Origin: an uncultured Prevotellaceae bacterium
GTDB lineage: Bacteria; Bacteroidota; Bacteroidia; Bacteroidales; Muribaculaceae
DNA length: 64,000 bases
Reading direction: 5' to 3'
NCBI GenBank assembly: GCA_947169265.1
Contig: CAMVPC010000008.1
Location: forward strand, 1-64,000
Both the position numbers and the translations under genes were made by a program. Position 1 is the stretch's first letter, and the number at the start of each line of letters is the position of its first letter. The notes under the pieces are model-generated. The model was given only the letters and a program-made list of their open reading frames with translations. It was not told the DNA's origin and searched no databases. Below are positions 18,619 to 26,301 of the stretch, one piece after another.

Positions 18619-18857
18619 GTGGTTGTTTAAAATCGGGCAAAGATAATGCTTTTTTCGCAATACACACCCATTTCGCACGAAAAAAGTGTCATTTGTTAAG
18701 TTTGAAGGCGCAAACCGAAGGGATGGAGGTGGAAACGAAAAAGGGGCGGCGTGACGGCTCATGGCTGTCGCGCGCCCTGTGAAGCGGGCGGTCCCGCCCA
18801 ACCAAGATGAAGTGTGTTTTTCGATGGTGTTTCGCGTGCCCGTCGTGGCTATCGTGC

Positions 18858-19178
18858 TCACCACTCGATGGCCAGCTGGCGCGGCTGTGTCGCCGCGGGC
18901 GCTACCATGGCGCGCGGTGCCGGGCACCGGCGCGCGGCGAGGCATTGCGTCATGAGCCACCCTTGTGTCTTGTTGCGCACGGTGAGCTTAGCCAACCCGG
19001 TGAAGTTAGCTGTCATGGCGAGGGCGAAGCGCGCCACCTCGTCAACGTTGTTGAAGCCTGCCTTGTGCACGGTGGCCAGGATGCGGCCGTTGCCCTCGAG
19101 GGTAGCCAGAATCATGTCGTTGCGCTCGATGGGGGTCATGCTCCTTGTGGCGCTTGCAGTGGTGGTGAAAGTGTTCAT
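18858..19178 (-). CDS. Small conserved-looking protein, unknown
   Basis: This 106-residue hypothetical has a Thr-rich N-terminus (MNTFTTTASATRSMTP), then RNDMILATLEGNGRILATV and a helix around NVDEVARFALAM, then RNKTQGW. This pattern resembles small orphan proteins often seen in Bacteroidales, but I cannot name a function. The last 25 residues are Ala/Pro/Arg-rich and less convincing, and may be a degraded end. It stands alone, with about 230 bp of gene-free DNA on each side. There is no signal peptide. Confidence 0.5.
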   Translation of the reverse strand: MNTFTTTASATRSMTPIERNDMILATLEGNGRILATVHKAGFNNVDEVARFALAMTANFTGLAKLTVRNKTQGWLMTQCLAARRCPAPRAMVAPAATQPRQLAIEW

Positions 19179-19409
19179 AACTGTATATTTTTTAGTATTT
19201 TGTTTCTATTTACACTGCAAAGTACGCCATTAGGTAGGTCAAAAACCTGCCCACTAAAATGCAAAAATGTTAAAAATAAAATCGGTCAAGCCGAGAATAG
19301 TTTATTTAGGATTAAAATGTGTGTGTTTTAACGCCGAAATGGCGACCCAAGTTACGGTCGCCGCGTGTGTAACGGCGCGTCTCCCGACGCGAGATTAGCG
19401 CTTAGCGCG

Positions 19410-19862
19410 TCACAGGGCGGCCGTGAGGTCGCGTTGCTCAAAGGCGGCGAGGTCGCGTCGCCATTCGTCGGAAACGCGCGCGGGCCTCAAGGTAACGGGG
19501 TCGAGGTAAACCATGATTTGCGTGCACACGCACTTCACCTCGCCGGTGTCCTCATTGACGAGGTGAAGGAGCATCGTGAAACTCTTGTCGCCCATCGAGA
19601 CGGTTTGGGTCTTGACCACGACGCGCTCGTCGAAGAGCACTTGCGAGATGAAGTCGCAGTGGATATTGGCCAGCACCACGTTCACGTGGCGCCAGTCCTG
19701 CATAGCGCCTTTCACCTTATTGAAATAGTCGCTCTTTGCCAGGTCGAAGAGATTGAAATACACGGCATTATTCACATGGCCCAGGGTGTCGAGGTCGCTG
19801 AAACGCAGCTGCACGGGCGTGGTGCATCGAAAAGGCGTCGCGACTGTGGTTACTTGCTTCAT
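19410..19862 (-). CDS. Acyl-CoA thioesterase, 4HBT hotdog family
   Basis: The 150-residue cytoplasmic protein has a single hotdog fold. The 4HBT/YbgC-type active-site segment is RFSDLDTLGHVNNAVYFNLFD, with the Asp and His-Asn-Asn residues expected for thioester hydrolysis. Its substrate cannot be told from sequence. It lies 72 bp downstream of the recF/DUF721 pair on the same strand. The coding-strand sequence just after its stop contains TGA and two TAA triplets within about 20 nt. Confidence 0.85.
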   Translation of the reverse strand: MKQVTTVATPFRCTTPVQLRFSDLDTLGHVNNAVYFNLFDLAKSDYFNKVKGAMQDWRHVNVVLANIHCDFISQVLFDERVVVKTQTVSMGDKSFTMLLHLVNEDTGEVKCVCTQIMVYLDPVTLRPARVSDEWRRDLAAFEQRDLTAAL

Positions 19863-19934
19863 TATTAAGGGTAAAGTATTTATTGCGAAAAAAGCAGATT
19901 AACTATAAACGAACTATAAACCACGAAGTAAAAA

Positions 19935-20225
19935 TCACCTCACATGGATATCCTTGATGACATCGCTGCCCATAGCGTCGTTGATGCGGGCCACGATGGC
20001 ACTGCGCTGCATTTGCAGCTCGTTTCGCAGCGAGGCGCTCGAGATGTGCACCGTGATGATGCCGTCTTTCACCCACCGGCGCGTGGTGTAAGCGTCGATA
20101 CCGGGACCCACGATGTGGGGCCAAAGGGCACAGGCGCGCAGCTGCAGGTTGGTGGCGTCCATCGACTCATGTTGCAAGAAATCGCCCACTATTTGCGCTA
20201 TCGAGCGCGGTTCCTGTCGTTTCAT
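19935..20225 (-). CDS. DUF721/DciA-like protein
   Basis: The 96-residue protein has the DUF721 pattern: an N-terminal helix (SIAQIVGDFLQ), LRACALWPHIVGPGI, and then a beta segment (IITVHISSASLRNELQMQR). Such genes next to recF are related to DciA, the helicase loader or operator of most bacteria. The start codon overlaps the recF stop by 4 bp (20222-20225), which implies translational coupling and a shared role in DNA metabolism. The family assignment is good; helicase loading is inferred from DciA. Confidence 0.8.
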   Translation of the reverse strand: MKRQEPRSIAQIVGDFLQHESMDATNLQLRACALWPHIVGPGIDAYTTRRWVKDGIITVHISSASLRNELQMQRSAIVARINDAMGSDVIKDIHVR

Positions 20226-21337
20226 GACGCTATTTGCTGTGGTGTAACCACACCATTTTCCACATGCATCATAGCGTAACCGGCGTCGCCGATGCGCGCC
20301 ACGATGTGGTCAAGGTGGGTGCGGTTAGTGTCGGTGATGAAGATTTGGCCGAAAGGTCCCTCGTGGTTAGTCACGACAGCCATAATATTCTCAACGCGCG
20401 AGGCGTCGAGTTTATCGAAGATGTCGTCAAGCAGCAAGATGGGCGTGGTGGACGTGCGCTGCTTGAGGAACTCGAACTGCGCCAGCCGCAAGGCGATGGT
20501 ATAGGTCTTGCACTGCCCTTGCGAGCCCACACGGCGCATGGGATAGTCGTTAAGCCAGAGTTCGATGTCGTCGCGGTGTACCCCTCGTGTGGTGTAGCCT
20601 ACGGCCATGTCGCGGGCGCGATTGTCGTCAAGCACCTCGCGCATCGACTTGCCGCCGTCGAGGTGCGTTTTATATCCCAGCCTCACCTGCTCGCCACAGC
20701 CGGCGATGGCATCGTAATATTTCATAAAGATGGGCAGGAACTGCCTCACCCACTCGACGCGGCGCGCGTAGATGATCGCGGCGTGCTCGTCGAGCGCGCG
20801 CTCGACGGTTTCGTAGAGCAGCGGGTCGGTCATTTCGTGGCGAATCATGCTGTTGCGCTGCTCCAGGGCCTTGCTGTAGCGGATAAGCGCCTCGAGATAT
20901 TCCTTATCGCCCTGCGAGATGATTTGGTCCATGAGGCGCCGCCGTTCCTCGCCGGCGCCGCGAATCAGGTCCCAGTCCATGGGCGAAATCATCACGAGCG
21001 GCAGCAGCCCGATGTGTTGGCTCAGCCGCTTGTATTCCTTGTCGTTGCGCTTGACGACCTTTCGCTTGCCCGGCTGGTAGGACAGCGTCACATTCTCCTC
21101 ATTGTCGCGTCGGCGGTATTGTCCTTGGAGCATCATGAAAGGCTCGCCGTGGCGGATGACGCCGGCATCGTTGGCGCCGGCGAAGCTGCGACAGTAGCTC
21201 AAGTAGTAGATAGCGTCGAGCACATTCGTCTTGCCCTGGCCGTTGTTGCCAATCAGGCAGTTCACGCCGCTCGAGAAGTCGAGTTGCGCGTCGGCGATAT
21301 TCTTGAAATTGAGGATAGAGATGTGAGTGAGAACCAT
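20222..21337 (-). CDS. recF: DNA replication and repair protein RecF
   Basis: The 371-residue SMC-like ATPase acts with RecO and RecR to load RecA at gaps. The P-loop is GNNGQGKTN (residues 30-38). YYLSYCRSFAG and the C-terminal signature/Walker B segment (VGSQGQCKTYTIALRLAQ, then ILLLDDIFDKLDASR) are all present. It overlaps the DUF721 gene by 4 bp. On the minus strand, two -7-like boxes (TAAATTTG at 21345-21352 and TACTTTTG at 21431-21438) lie upstream. The first would leave almost no leader. Confidence 0.93.
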   Translation of the reverse strand: MVLTHISILNFKNIADAQLDFSSGVNCLIGNNGQGKTNVLDAIYYLSYCRSFAGANDAGVIRHGEPFMMLQGQYRRRDNEENVTLSYQPGKRKVVKRNDKEYKRLSQHIGLLPLVMISPMDWDLIRGAGEERRRLMDQIISQGDKEYLEALIRYSKALEQRNSMIRHEMTDPLLYETVERALDEHAAIIYARRVEWVRQFLPIFMKYYDAIAGCGEQVRLGYKTHLDGGKSMREVLDDNRARDMAVGYTTRGVHRDDIELWLNDYPMRRVGSQGQCKTYTIALRLAQFEFLKQRTSTTPILLLDDIFDKLDASRVENIMAVVTNHEGPFGQIFITDTNRTHLDHIVARIGDAGYAMMHVENGVVTPQQIAS

Positions 21338-21467
21338 AACGGCGCAAATTTACAACATTTTTTTCGCTTTCGCGCCCCATTGCGGGTACTATTTTTGCGC
21401 TTGACGAAACATCGCCCGGCAAACCAGGCGCAAAAGTAAAAAAATGACAAAAAAAGTGGGGGCGGAA

Positions 21468-21496
21468 TTGGTTTTCGATATTTTTTTATATATTTG
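21468..21496 (+). promoter_or_regulatory. Candidate promoter for the alpha-amylase gene
   Basis: A perfect -7 box, TATATTTG (21489-21496), is preceded by TTGG at 21468-21471, giving a 17-nt spacer that is slightly short. The resulting leader would be about 105 nt. Confidence 0.45.
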
Positions 21497-21608
21497 CATG
21501 TTGGAAGGGTCGCTTTGTCGCGAGAGTGACGGCAGGCACTTCATGGGAATTGTTAGACCTTAAAGAATATAGTATAACTCATTATAATCTAAAAAACTGA
21601 TTTTTAAG

Positions 21609-24518
21609 ATGAAGAAGATTTACTTATCACTGCTGGCGGCGATAGTGGCCGTCACCTCGTTGGCACAGGGATGGCCCGGGAACTACAGCGGCGTCATGCT
21701 GCAGGGGTTCTACTGGGACAGCTACGATGTGACCAACTGGCAAAAGTTCATCGACCGCTCCGACGAGTTGAGTGGCGCGTTCGACCTGATTTGGGTGCCC
21801 AACTCGGCCACAGTGAGCGGCGGCGGCGAGAGCATGGGCTACATGCCGCTGGCCTGGCTGCGCCACACCACACGCTTTGGCACCGAGGCGCAGCTGCTCG
21901 AAATGATTGACGTGTTCCGCGGCAAGAACACGGGCTTCATCGAGGACGTGGTGCTCAACCACAAGGCGGCGAATGTGGCCGATGACGGCACTTACCGCAA
22001 GTTCTACAACGAGAGCAAGGACGGCTATGTGCTGGAGTGGGACAACACCGATTTCACGGGCATCGTGAGCAACGATGACGTGCCCGGCGGCGGCAATCCC
22101 GACACGGGCGACGGCTTTGACGGCGCGCGCGACCTGGACCACACCAACGCGCTGGTGCAAAAGAACTGTATCACCTATCAGCAGTTCCTCATGCAGTATA
22201 TCGGCTACGTGGGCTTCCGCCTCGACATGGTCAAGGGCTACGACGGCAAGTATAACGGCATGTACAATGCGGCCAGCGGCCCGGCCTTCTGCGTGGGCGA
22301 ATACTGGGACGGCTACGACAACATCACCAACTGGATGAAGCGCACCACAGCTAACGGAGCCATCCAGAGCGGCGCCTTCGACTTTCCGTTTAAGTATGCC
22401 ATCAACGAGGCTTTCGACGGCGGCAACTGGAACAAGCTCACCACCGACGGCGTGGTGCTCGACCCGAGCTGGCGCCGCTACACGGTGACCTTTGTCGACA
22501 ACCACGACACCCGCCGCGAAATGAGCACGCTCAACAAATATCGCGAGGACGCCACGGTGCTCATCCTGTCGTTGCCGGGCACCCCTTGTGTGCTTATTCA
22601 GGACTTTGACGATTACAAAGAGAACATCACCAAGATGATTGCCATCCGCCGCGCCGTGGGTATCACCAACACGAGCGAGATGGAAATCATCCCCTGGGAC
22701 AACAACAAGGGTTGCCAGTTCTTCGTCACCGGCAAGTACGGCCACCTGCGCATCGACTTGGGCGACGCCGTCAACCTGGGCGCCCCCGAGGGCATGAAGC
22801 TGGCCCTTAGCACGACGGTGGCGCGCGTCTATATCGACGAGGGCATCGACCCGGCGAGCGGCAAGAAAGAGCCCATGGTGTTCGGTCAGCCCTTCTTCAG
22901 CGTGCCCAGCGGCGTGTACAGCGAGCCGTTCACGGTGCGCGTGGGCCCGAGTGTGCGCGGCGCGACTTTCGTCTATACCACCGACGGCACCGACCCCACT
23001 CCCAAGAGCCCGAAGCTCGACAAGGTCACCGAGCTCACGATTGACAAGAACACCACCATTATCGGCGGTATCCTTATCGACGGCGCGGTGACACGCCTTG
23101 CCAAGCAAAACTATATCATCAGCGACAACGTGCCCACCAACATCACCGTCTATGTCAAGGCGTCGAGCGCCCCCAACCTCTACGCATGGGACGACAAGGG
23201 ACAGCTCAACGGCGACTGGCCCGGCAAGGCCATGAGCGAGACGGCCACCGTGGGCGGCGTGACGTGGTACAAGCAGAGCTTCAAGAAGAGCGGCGACGAC
23301 TACAAGATTAACGCCATCTTCAACACCGGCAACGAGGGCGTGCAAACCGTCGACCTGACCGACATCCGCAGCGATGTGTTCTATGTGTTCACGCCGGGCG
23401 AGGGCAGCGCGAGCGCCAAGGACGTGACCGCCCTCTACCTCAACGCGCTGTATAACCCCACTGTGAGCATCGACAGGGCCGGCGGAGAGTATGCCGGCGC
23501 TTTCACGGCCAATGTGACCGCCAGCAACCCCGAGGCCACCATCGTCTACACGCTCGACGGCAACGACCCCACGGCGACCGTAGGCACCAAGGCTACGGGT
23601 AAGGCCGCCATCAAGATTCCGGCCAACGCCACCACAACGCTCAAGGCCGGCGTACTGCTCAACGGTCAGGTGCAGAACATCGTGAGCGCCACCTATGTGA
23701 CCAAGAACGGCACCGTCGAGAGCGGCATCAACGTGTATGTGCTGGCCGACGAGGCTCCCTACCTCTACACCTGGGACGCAAACGGCGAGCAACACAACGG
23801 CGTGTGGCCCGGCACGCAGATGAACGACAAGCGCACCGTGCAGGGCAAGACGTTCTACTACCAGCACTTCGACGTGAGTTCGCTCAACATCATCTTCAAC
23901 TGCGGCACGGGCGGCGAAGGCAACCAAACCAAGGATATCAACGGCCTCACCGCCGGCGACCACTACTACACCTACGATGGCGGCGGCAACTATGAGGACG
24001 TCACAAGCCAGTATGGCGGCAGCAGCGACACGTCGCTTCCGTCGTGCGCCAAGTGGGTCGACGGCTCGTGGTTTGTCTACTTTGAGAACAACGCCGGCTA
24101 TGTGGACCCGCACATCTGGTGCTGGGGCGAGAACAACGCGCAGTTCACCGGCAGCGACTGGCCCGGCACGGCACTCGTGGCACAAGTGGGCATGAGCGCC
24201 AGCGGCAACCCCGTGTATCGCTGGACCTACGGCAACAAGACGCTCACCCCCACGGGTCTCCTCTTTAGTGACGGCGGCGCCCCGCAGACGTCCGACTTCG
24301 CCTTTGTCAACGGCGGCTACTACAACGCCAGCGGCCTCGTGGGCACCGTCAAGGACACCGGCATTGAGGACATCACGCCCGCCGTCGACCGCCAGGTCAA
24401 GAGTGTGCGCTACTACAACCTGATGGGCATGCCCAGCGACAAGCCCTACGAAGGCCTGAACATCATCGTGACCACTTACAGCGACGGCACCACGAGCGCC
24501 GTGAAGCAGCTGCGGTAA
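21609..24518 (+). CDS. Secreted modular GH13 alpha-amylase with starch-binding modules and T9SS-type tail
   Basis: The 969-residue protein has a signal peptide ending SLA with Gln20 as the first mature residue. The GH13 domain (about 25-420) carries the nucleophile Asp206 (VGFRLDMVKGY), acid/base Glu231 (CVGEYWDGY) and Asp300 in FVDNHDT. Two chitobiase C-terminal-like segments (FVYTTDGTDPTP, IVYTLDGNDPTA) alternate with CBM26-like starch-binding modules (about 510-605 and 705-790). A third Trp-rich module (HIWCWGENNAQFTGSDWPG) follows. The end, VRYYNLMGMPSDKPYEGLNIIV followed by a DGTTSAVKQL segment, is a T9SS sorting-tail variant. It should act on starch at the cell surface or outside. The gene is convergent with folK and overlaps it by 43 bp. 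Confidence 0.92.
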   Translation: MKKIYLSLLAAIVAVTSLAQGWPGNYSGVMLQGFYWDSYDVTNWQKFIDRSDELSGAFDLIWVPNSATVSGGGESMGYMPLAWLRHTTRFGTEAQLLEMIDVFRGKNTGFIEDVVLNHKAANVADDGTYRKFYNESKDGYVLEWDNTDFTGIVSNDDVPGGGNPDTGDGFDGARDLDHTNALVQKNCITYQQFLMQYIGYVGFRLDMVKGYDGKYNGMYNAASGPAFCVGEYWDGYDNITNWMKRTTANGAIQSGAFDFPFKYAINEAFDGGNWNKLTTDGVVLDPSWRRYTVTFVDNHDTRREMSTLNKYREDATVLILSLPGTPCVLIQDFDDYKENITKMIAIRRAVGITNTSEMEIIPWDNNKGCQFFVTGKYGHLRIDLGDAVNLGAPEGMKLALSTTVARVYIDEGIDPASGKKEPMVFGQPFFSVPSGVYSEPFTVRVGPSVRGATFVYTTDGTDPTPKSPKLDKVTELTIDKNTTIIGGILIDGAVTRLAKQNYIISDNVPTNITVYVKASSAPNLYAWDDKGQLNGDWPGKAMSETATVGGVTWYKQSFKKSGDDYKINAIFNTGNEGVQTVDLTDIRSDVFYVFTPGEGSASAKDVTALYLNALYNPTVSIDRAGGEYAGAFTANVTASNPEATIVYTLDGNDPTATVGTKATGKAAIKIPANATTTLKAGVLLNGQVQNIVSATYVTKNGTVESGINVYVLADEAPYLYTWDANGEQHNGVWPGTQMNDKRTVQGKTFYYQHFDVSSLNIIFNCGTGGEGNQTKDINGLTAGDHYYTYDGGGNYEDVTSQYGGSSDTSLPSCAKWVDGSWFVYFENNAGYVDPHIWCWGENNAQFTGSDWPGTALVAQVGMSASGNPVYRWTYGNKTLTPTGLLFSDGGAPQTSDFAFVNGGYYNASGLVGTVKDTGIEDITPAVDRQVKSVRYYNLMGMPSDKPYEGLNIIVTTYSDGTTSAVKQLR

Positions 24519-24994
24519 CGCTTCCCCACCCCACTACGCGCGAGCATTTCGCCGCAGGAGAGTCCGGTGACGGGATGTCGCCACTCGGGAGCGATTTCCA
24601 TGAAGGGGCGCAAGAAAAAGTCGCGCACGGGGAGGTAGCGGTGGGGTACCGTGAGGCTCTCACTGTCGATGACCATGTCGTCGATGGCCATGATGTCGAT
24701 GTCGATGAGGCGGTCGATGTAGCGGCCGCGCGCGTCGCGGTGGCCGGCGCCGCCGGCGAGTTCGCGCTCGATGGCGTGGATGAGCTCGAGCACGCGCTCC
24801 GGAGTCTCGCCGCTGTCGACGGCGAGGGCACGGTTCACGAAGCCGTGGCAGCTCTCGAAGCCCCAGGGCTCGCTCTCGACCATAGCCGAGCGCGCCACGA
24901 CGAGCCCCACATCGATTGAGATGCGCAGGTCGGCGGCCCAAATGTTCCCCTCGCGGTCGCCCAGGTTGCTTCCCAGGTTCAGGTAATAGCGCAT
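24476..24994 (-). CDS. folK: 6-hydroxymethyl-7,8-dihydropterin pyrophosphokinase (HPPK)
   Basis: The 172-residue enzyme of folate synthesis transfers pyrophosphate from ATP to hydroxymethyl-dihydropterin. Diagnostic elements are YLNLGSNLGDREGN at the start, ESEPWGFESCHGFVNRALAVDS and the DRLIDIDIMAIDD metal-binding loop, then VPHRYLPVRDFFLRPFMEIAP. The last 20 or so residues (after GEMLARSG) look non-conserved. They lie where the gene overlaps the 3' end of the amylase gene on the opposite strand (24476-24518), so the end may have been extended into its neighbour. Confidence 0.9.
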   Translation of the reverse strand: MRYYLNLGSNLGDREGNIWAADLRISIDVGLVVARSAMVESEPWGFESCHGFVNRALAVDSGETPERVLELIHAIERELAGGAGHRDARGRYIDRLIDIDIMAIDDMVIDSESLTVPHRYLPVRDFFLRPFMEIAPEWRHPVTGLSCGEMLARSGVGKRYRSCFTALVVPSL

Positions 24995-25102
24995 TTTAGT
25001 GTATAGTGTATGGTGTATAGTTTATAGTGGAAGGGGGAAAGGACCGGGCCTTGTGGCGCCTCCCTTTCCCCCTTTCACCTTACTTTTTACCCTTTCCCCA
25101 CC
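24995..25102. repeat. Short-period repeat and 12-bp inverted repeat
   Basis: The folK side carries a GTGTATAGTGTATGGTGTATAG-like array (24999-25028). Next to it, AAGGGGGAAAGG (25031-25042) and CCTTTCCCCCTT (25063-25074) form a perfect 12-bp inverted repeat with a 20-nt loop. It lies between the coiled-coil gene and folK on the same strand and may attenuate or terminate, although no T-run follows it on the minus strand. Confidence 0.6.
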
Positions 25103-25489
25103 TTATTTGGTGTGGCTCAAGGCGGCGGCGGGGCTCACGCCCAGTCGCACGAGCGTGGCGCTCTGCGACTTGCGCATTTCTTCGGCCTTTTCATATTTTT
25201 CCTTGGCGCGTTCCACCTTTTCGGTGGCTTTGTCGCTGTCCTTGGCTGCCTTCTCGGCCTTCTCGGCGGCCTTTTGCGCTTTTTCGCGTTCCTTGAGTGC
25301 CTTGTCCTTAGCTTTCTGGAGCTCTTTCTCGGCCTTGATGTATTCCTTTTGGGCCTTCATCGCGTCCTTGTCGAGCTTTTGGTATTCCTTGATGGCCTCT
25401 TGCTGCTCACGCGAGAGTTGGGTGGTTGTTTGTGCTTGTGCGGCCACGGCCATGACCATGGCGACTAAAAGAAATAATATTTTCTTCAT
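25103..25489 (-). CDS. Secreted Lys/Glu/Ala-rich coiled-coil protein
   Basis: The 128-residue protein has a signal peptide ending AQA/QT (mature N-terminal Gln). Residues 28-110 form an almost uninterrupted charged coiled coil rich in AEKAEKAAK-type heptads. The last 18 residues (SATLVRLGVSPAAALSHTK) are uncharged and probably extended. No enzymatic motif is visible. It sits between frr and folK on the same strand. A structural periplasmic role is a guess from composition only. Confidence 0.65.
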   Translation of the reverse strand: MKKILFLLVAMVMAVAAQAQTTTQLSREQQEAIKEYQKLDKDAMKAQKEYIKAEKELQKAKDKALKEREKAQKAAEKAEKAAKDSDKATEKVERAKEKYEKAEEMRKSQSATLVRLGVSPAAALSHTK

Positions 25490-25548
25490 AAGTGGTAATT
25501 TAAATGTGAAGTGTTAAAAGTGTGAGTGTAAAGTGAAGCTCAAAGCCC

Positions 25549-26109
25549 TTACACGGTGAGGATTTCTTTTTCTTTAGCGGCAAACACCTCGTCGATTTTC
25601 TTGAGGTACTTGTCGTGGAGTTTTTGGGCCTTGTCTTCGGCATCCTTGCCCACGTCCTCGGGCATACCTTCTTTCACGGCTTTCTTGAGCCCGTCGATGG
25701 CCTCGCGGCGCGCGTTGCGCACGCTCACCTTGGCGCTCTCGGCCTCGCCCTTGGCGTCCTTAACGAGCTGGCGGCGGCGTTCCTCGGTGAGAGGTGGGAA
25801 GTTGAGTCGAATCACCTCGCCGTTGTTCTCGGGGGTGATGCCGATGTTGCTGTCGAGGATGGCCTTCTCGACCACCTTGAACATAGGTTTCTCCCAGGGC
25901 ACGATGGCGATGGTGCGGGCGTCGGGCGTACTGATGTTGGCCACGTTCGAGAGCGGCATCATGCTGCCGTAGTACTCCACGCGAATGCCGTCGAGCACCT
26001 TGGGATTGGCTTTGCCGGCGCGATAGCGCGAGAGGGTGTCGTCGAGGTATTCGACAGCCCCGTTCATTTTTTTCTCGGCCGCGTCGAGATAGAATTTCAC
26101 GTCGTTCAT
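25549..26109 (-). CDS. frr: Ribosome recycling factor
   Basis: The 186-residue factor splits post-termination ribosomes together with EF-G. It shows the family pattern throughout: [62 protein letters not shown] and the C-terminal [16 protein letters not shown]. The ATG at 26109 gives the normal length; the longer open frame to 26229 reads through a promoter. pyrH, its common neighbour, is not here. Confidence 0.95.
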   Translation of the reverse strand: MNDVKFYLDAAEKKMNGAVEYLDDTLSRYRAGKANPKVLDGIRVEYYGSMMPLSNVANISTPDARTIAIVPWEKPMFKVVEKAILDSNIGITPENNGEVIRLNFPPLTEERRRQLVKDAKGEAESAKVSVRNARREAIDGLKKAVKEGMPEDVGKDAEDKAQKLHDKYLKKIDEVFAAKEKEILTV

Positions 26110-26160
26110 AGTTCTTTTGGTTTTATGTGATACAATGATAAATTTCCCATTTTCAAGCCC

Positions 26161-26192
26161 CAAAGGTAGTGCATTTTCGCAACACTTGCAAG
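26161..26192 (-). promoter_or_regulatory. Promoter of frr
   Basis: On the minus strand a TACCTTTG -7 box (26161-26168) lies 20 nt from a CTTG -33 element (26189-26192). The leader is about 45 nt. The box is within 100 bp of the divergent promoter of the ABC exporter. Confidence 0.6.
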
Positions 26193-26235
26193 CGCGCGGC
26201 CAAAAAAATAGGCACGCCGCCCGCGTCATCGCGGG

Positions 26236-26266
26236 TTGGTCATGTGCAAATTAATTTGTAATTTTG
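26236..26266 (+). promoter_or_regulatory. Promoter of the MsbA-like gene
   Basis: TTGG (26236-26239), 19 nt, TAATTTTG (26259-26266) matches the Bacteroidetes promoter pattern apart from the third base of the -33 element. The leader is about 30 nt. Confidence 0.6.
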
Positions 26267-26301
26267 CGGCCATGTAACCACCACTTCACGAAAAAATCAA
26301 A

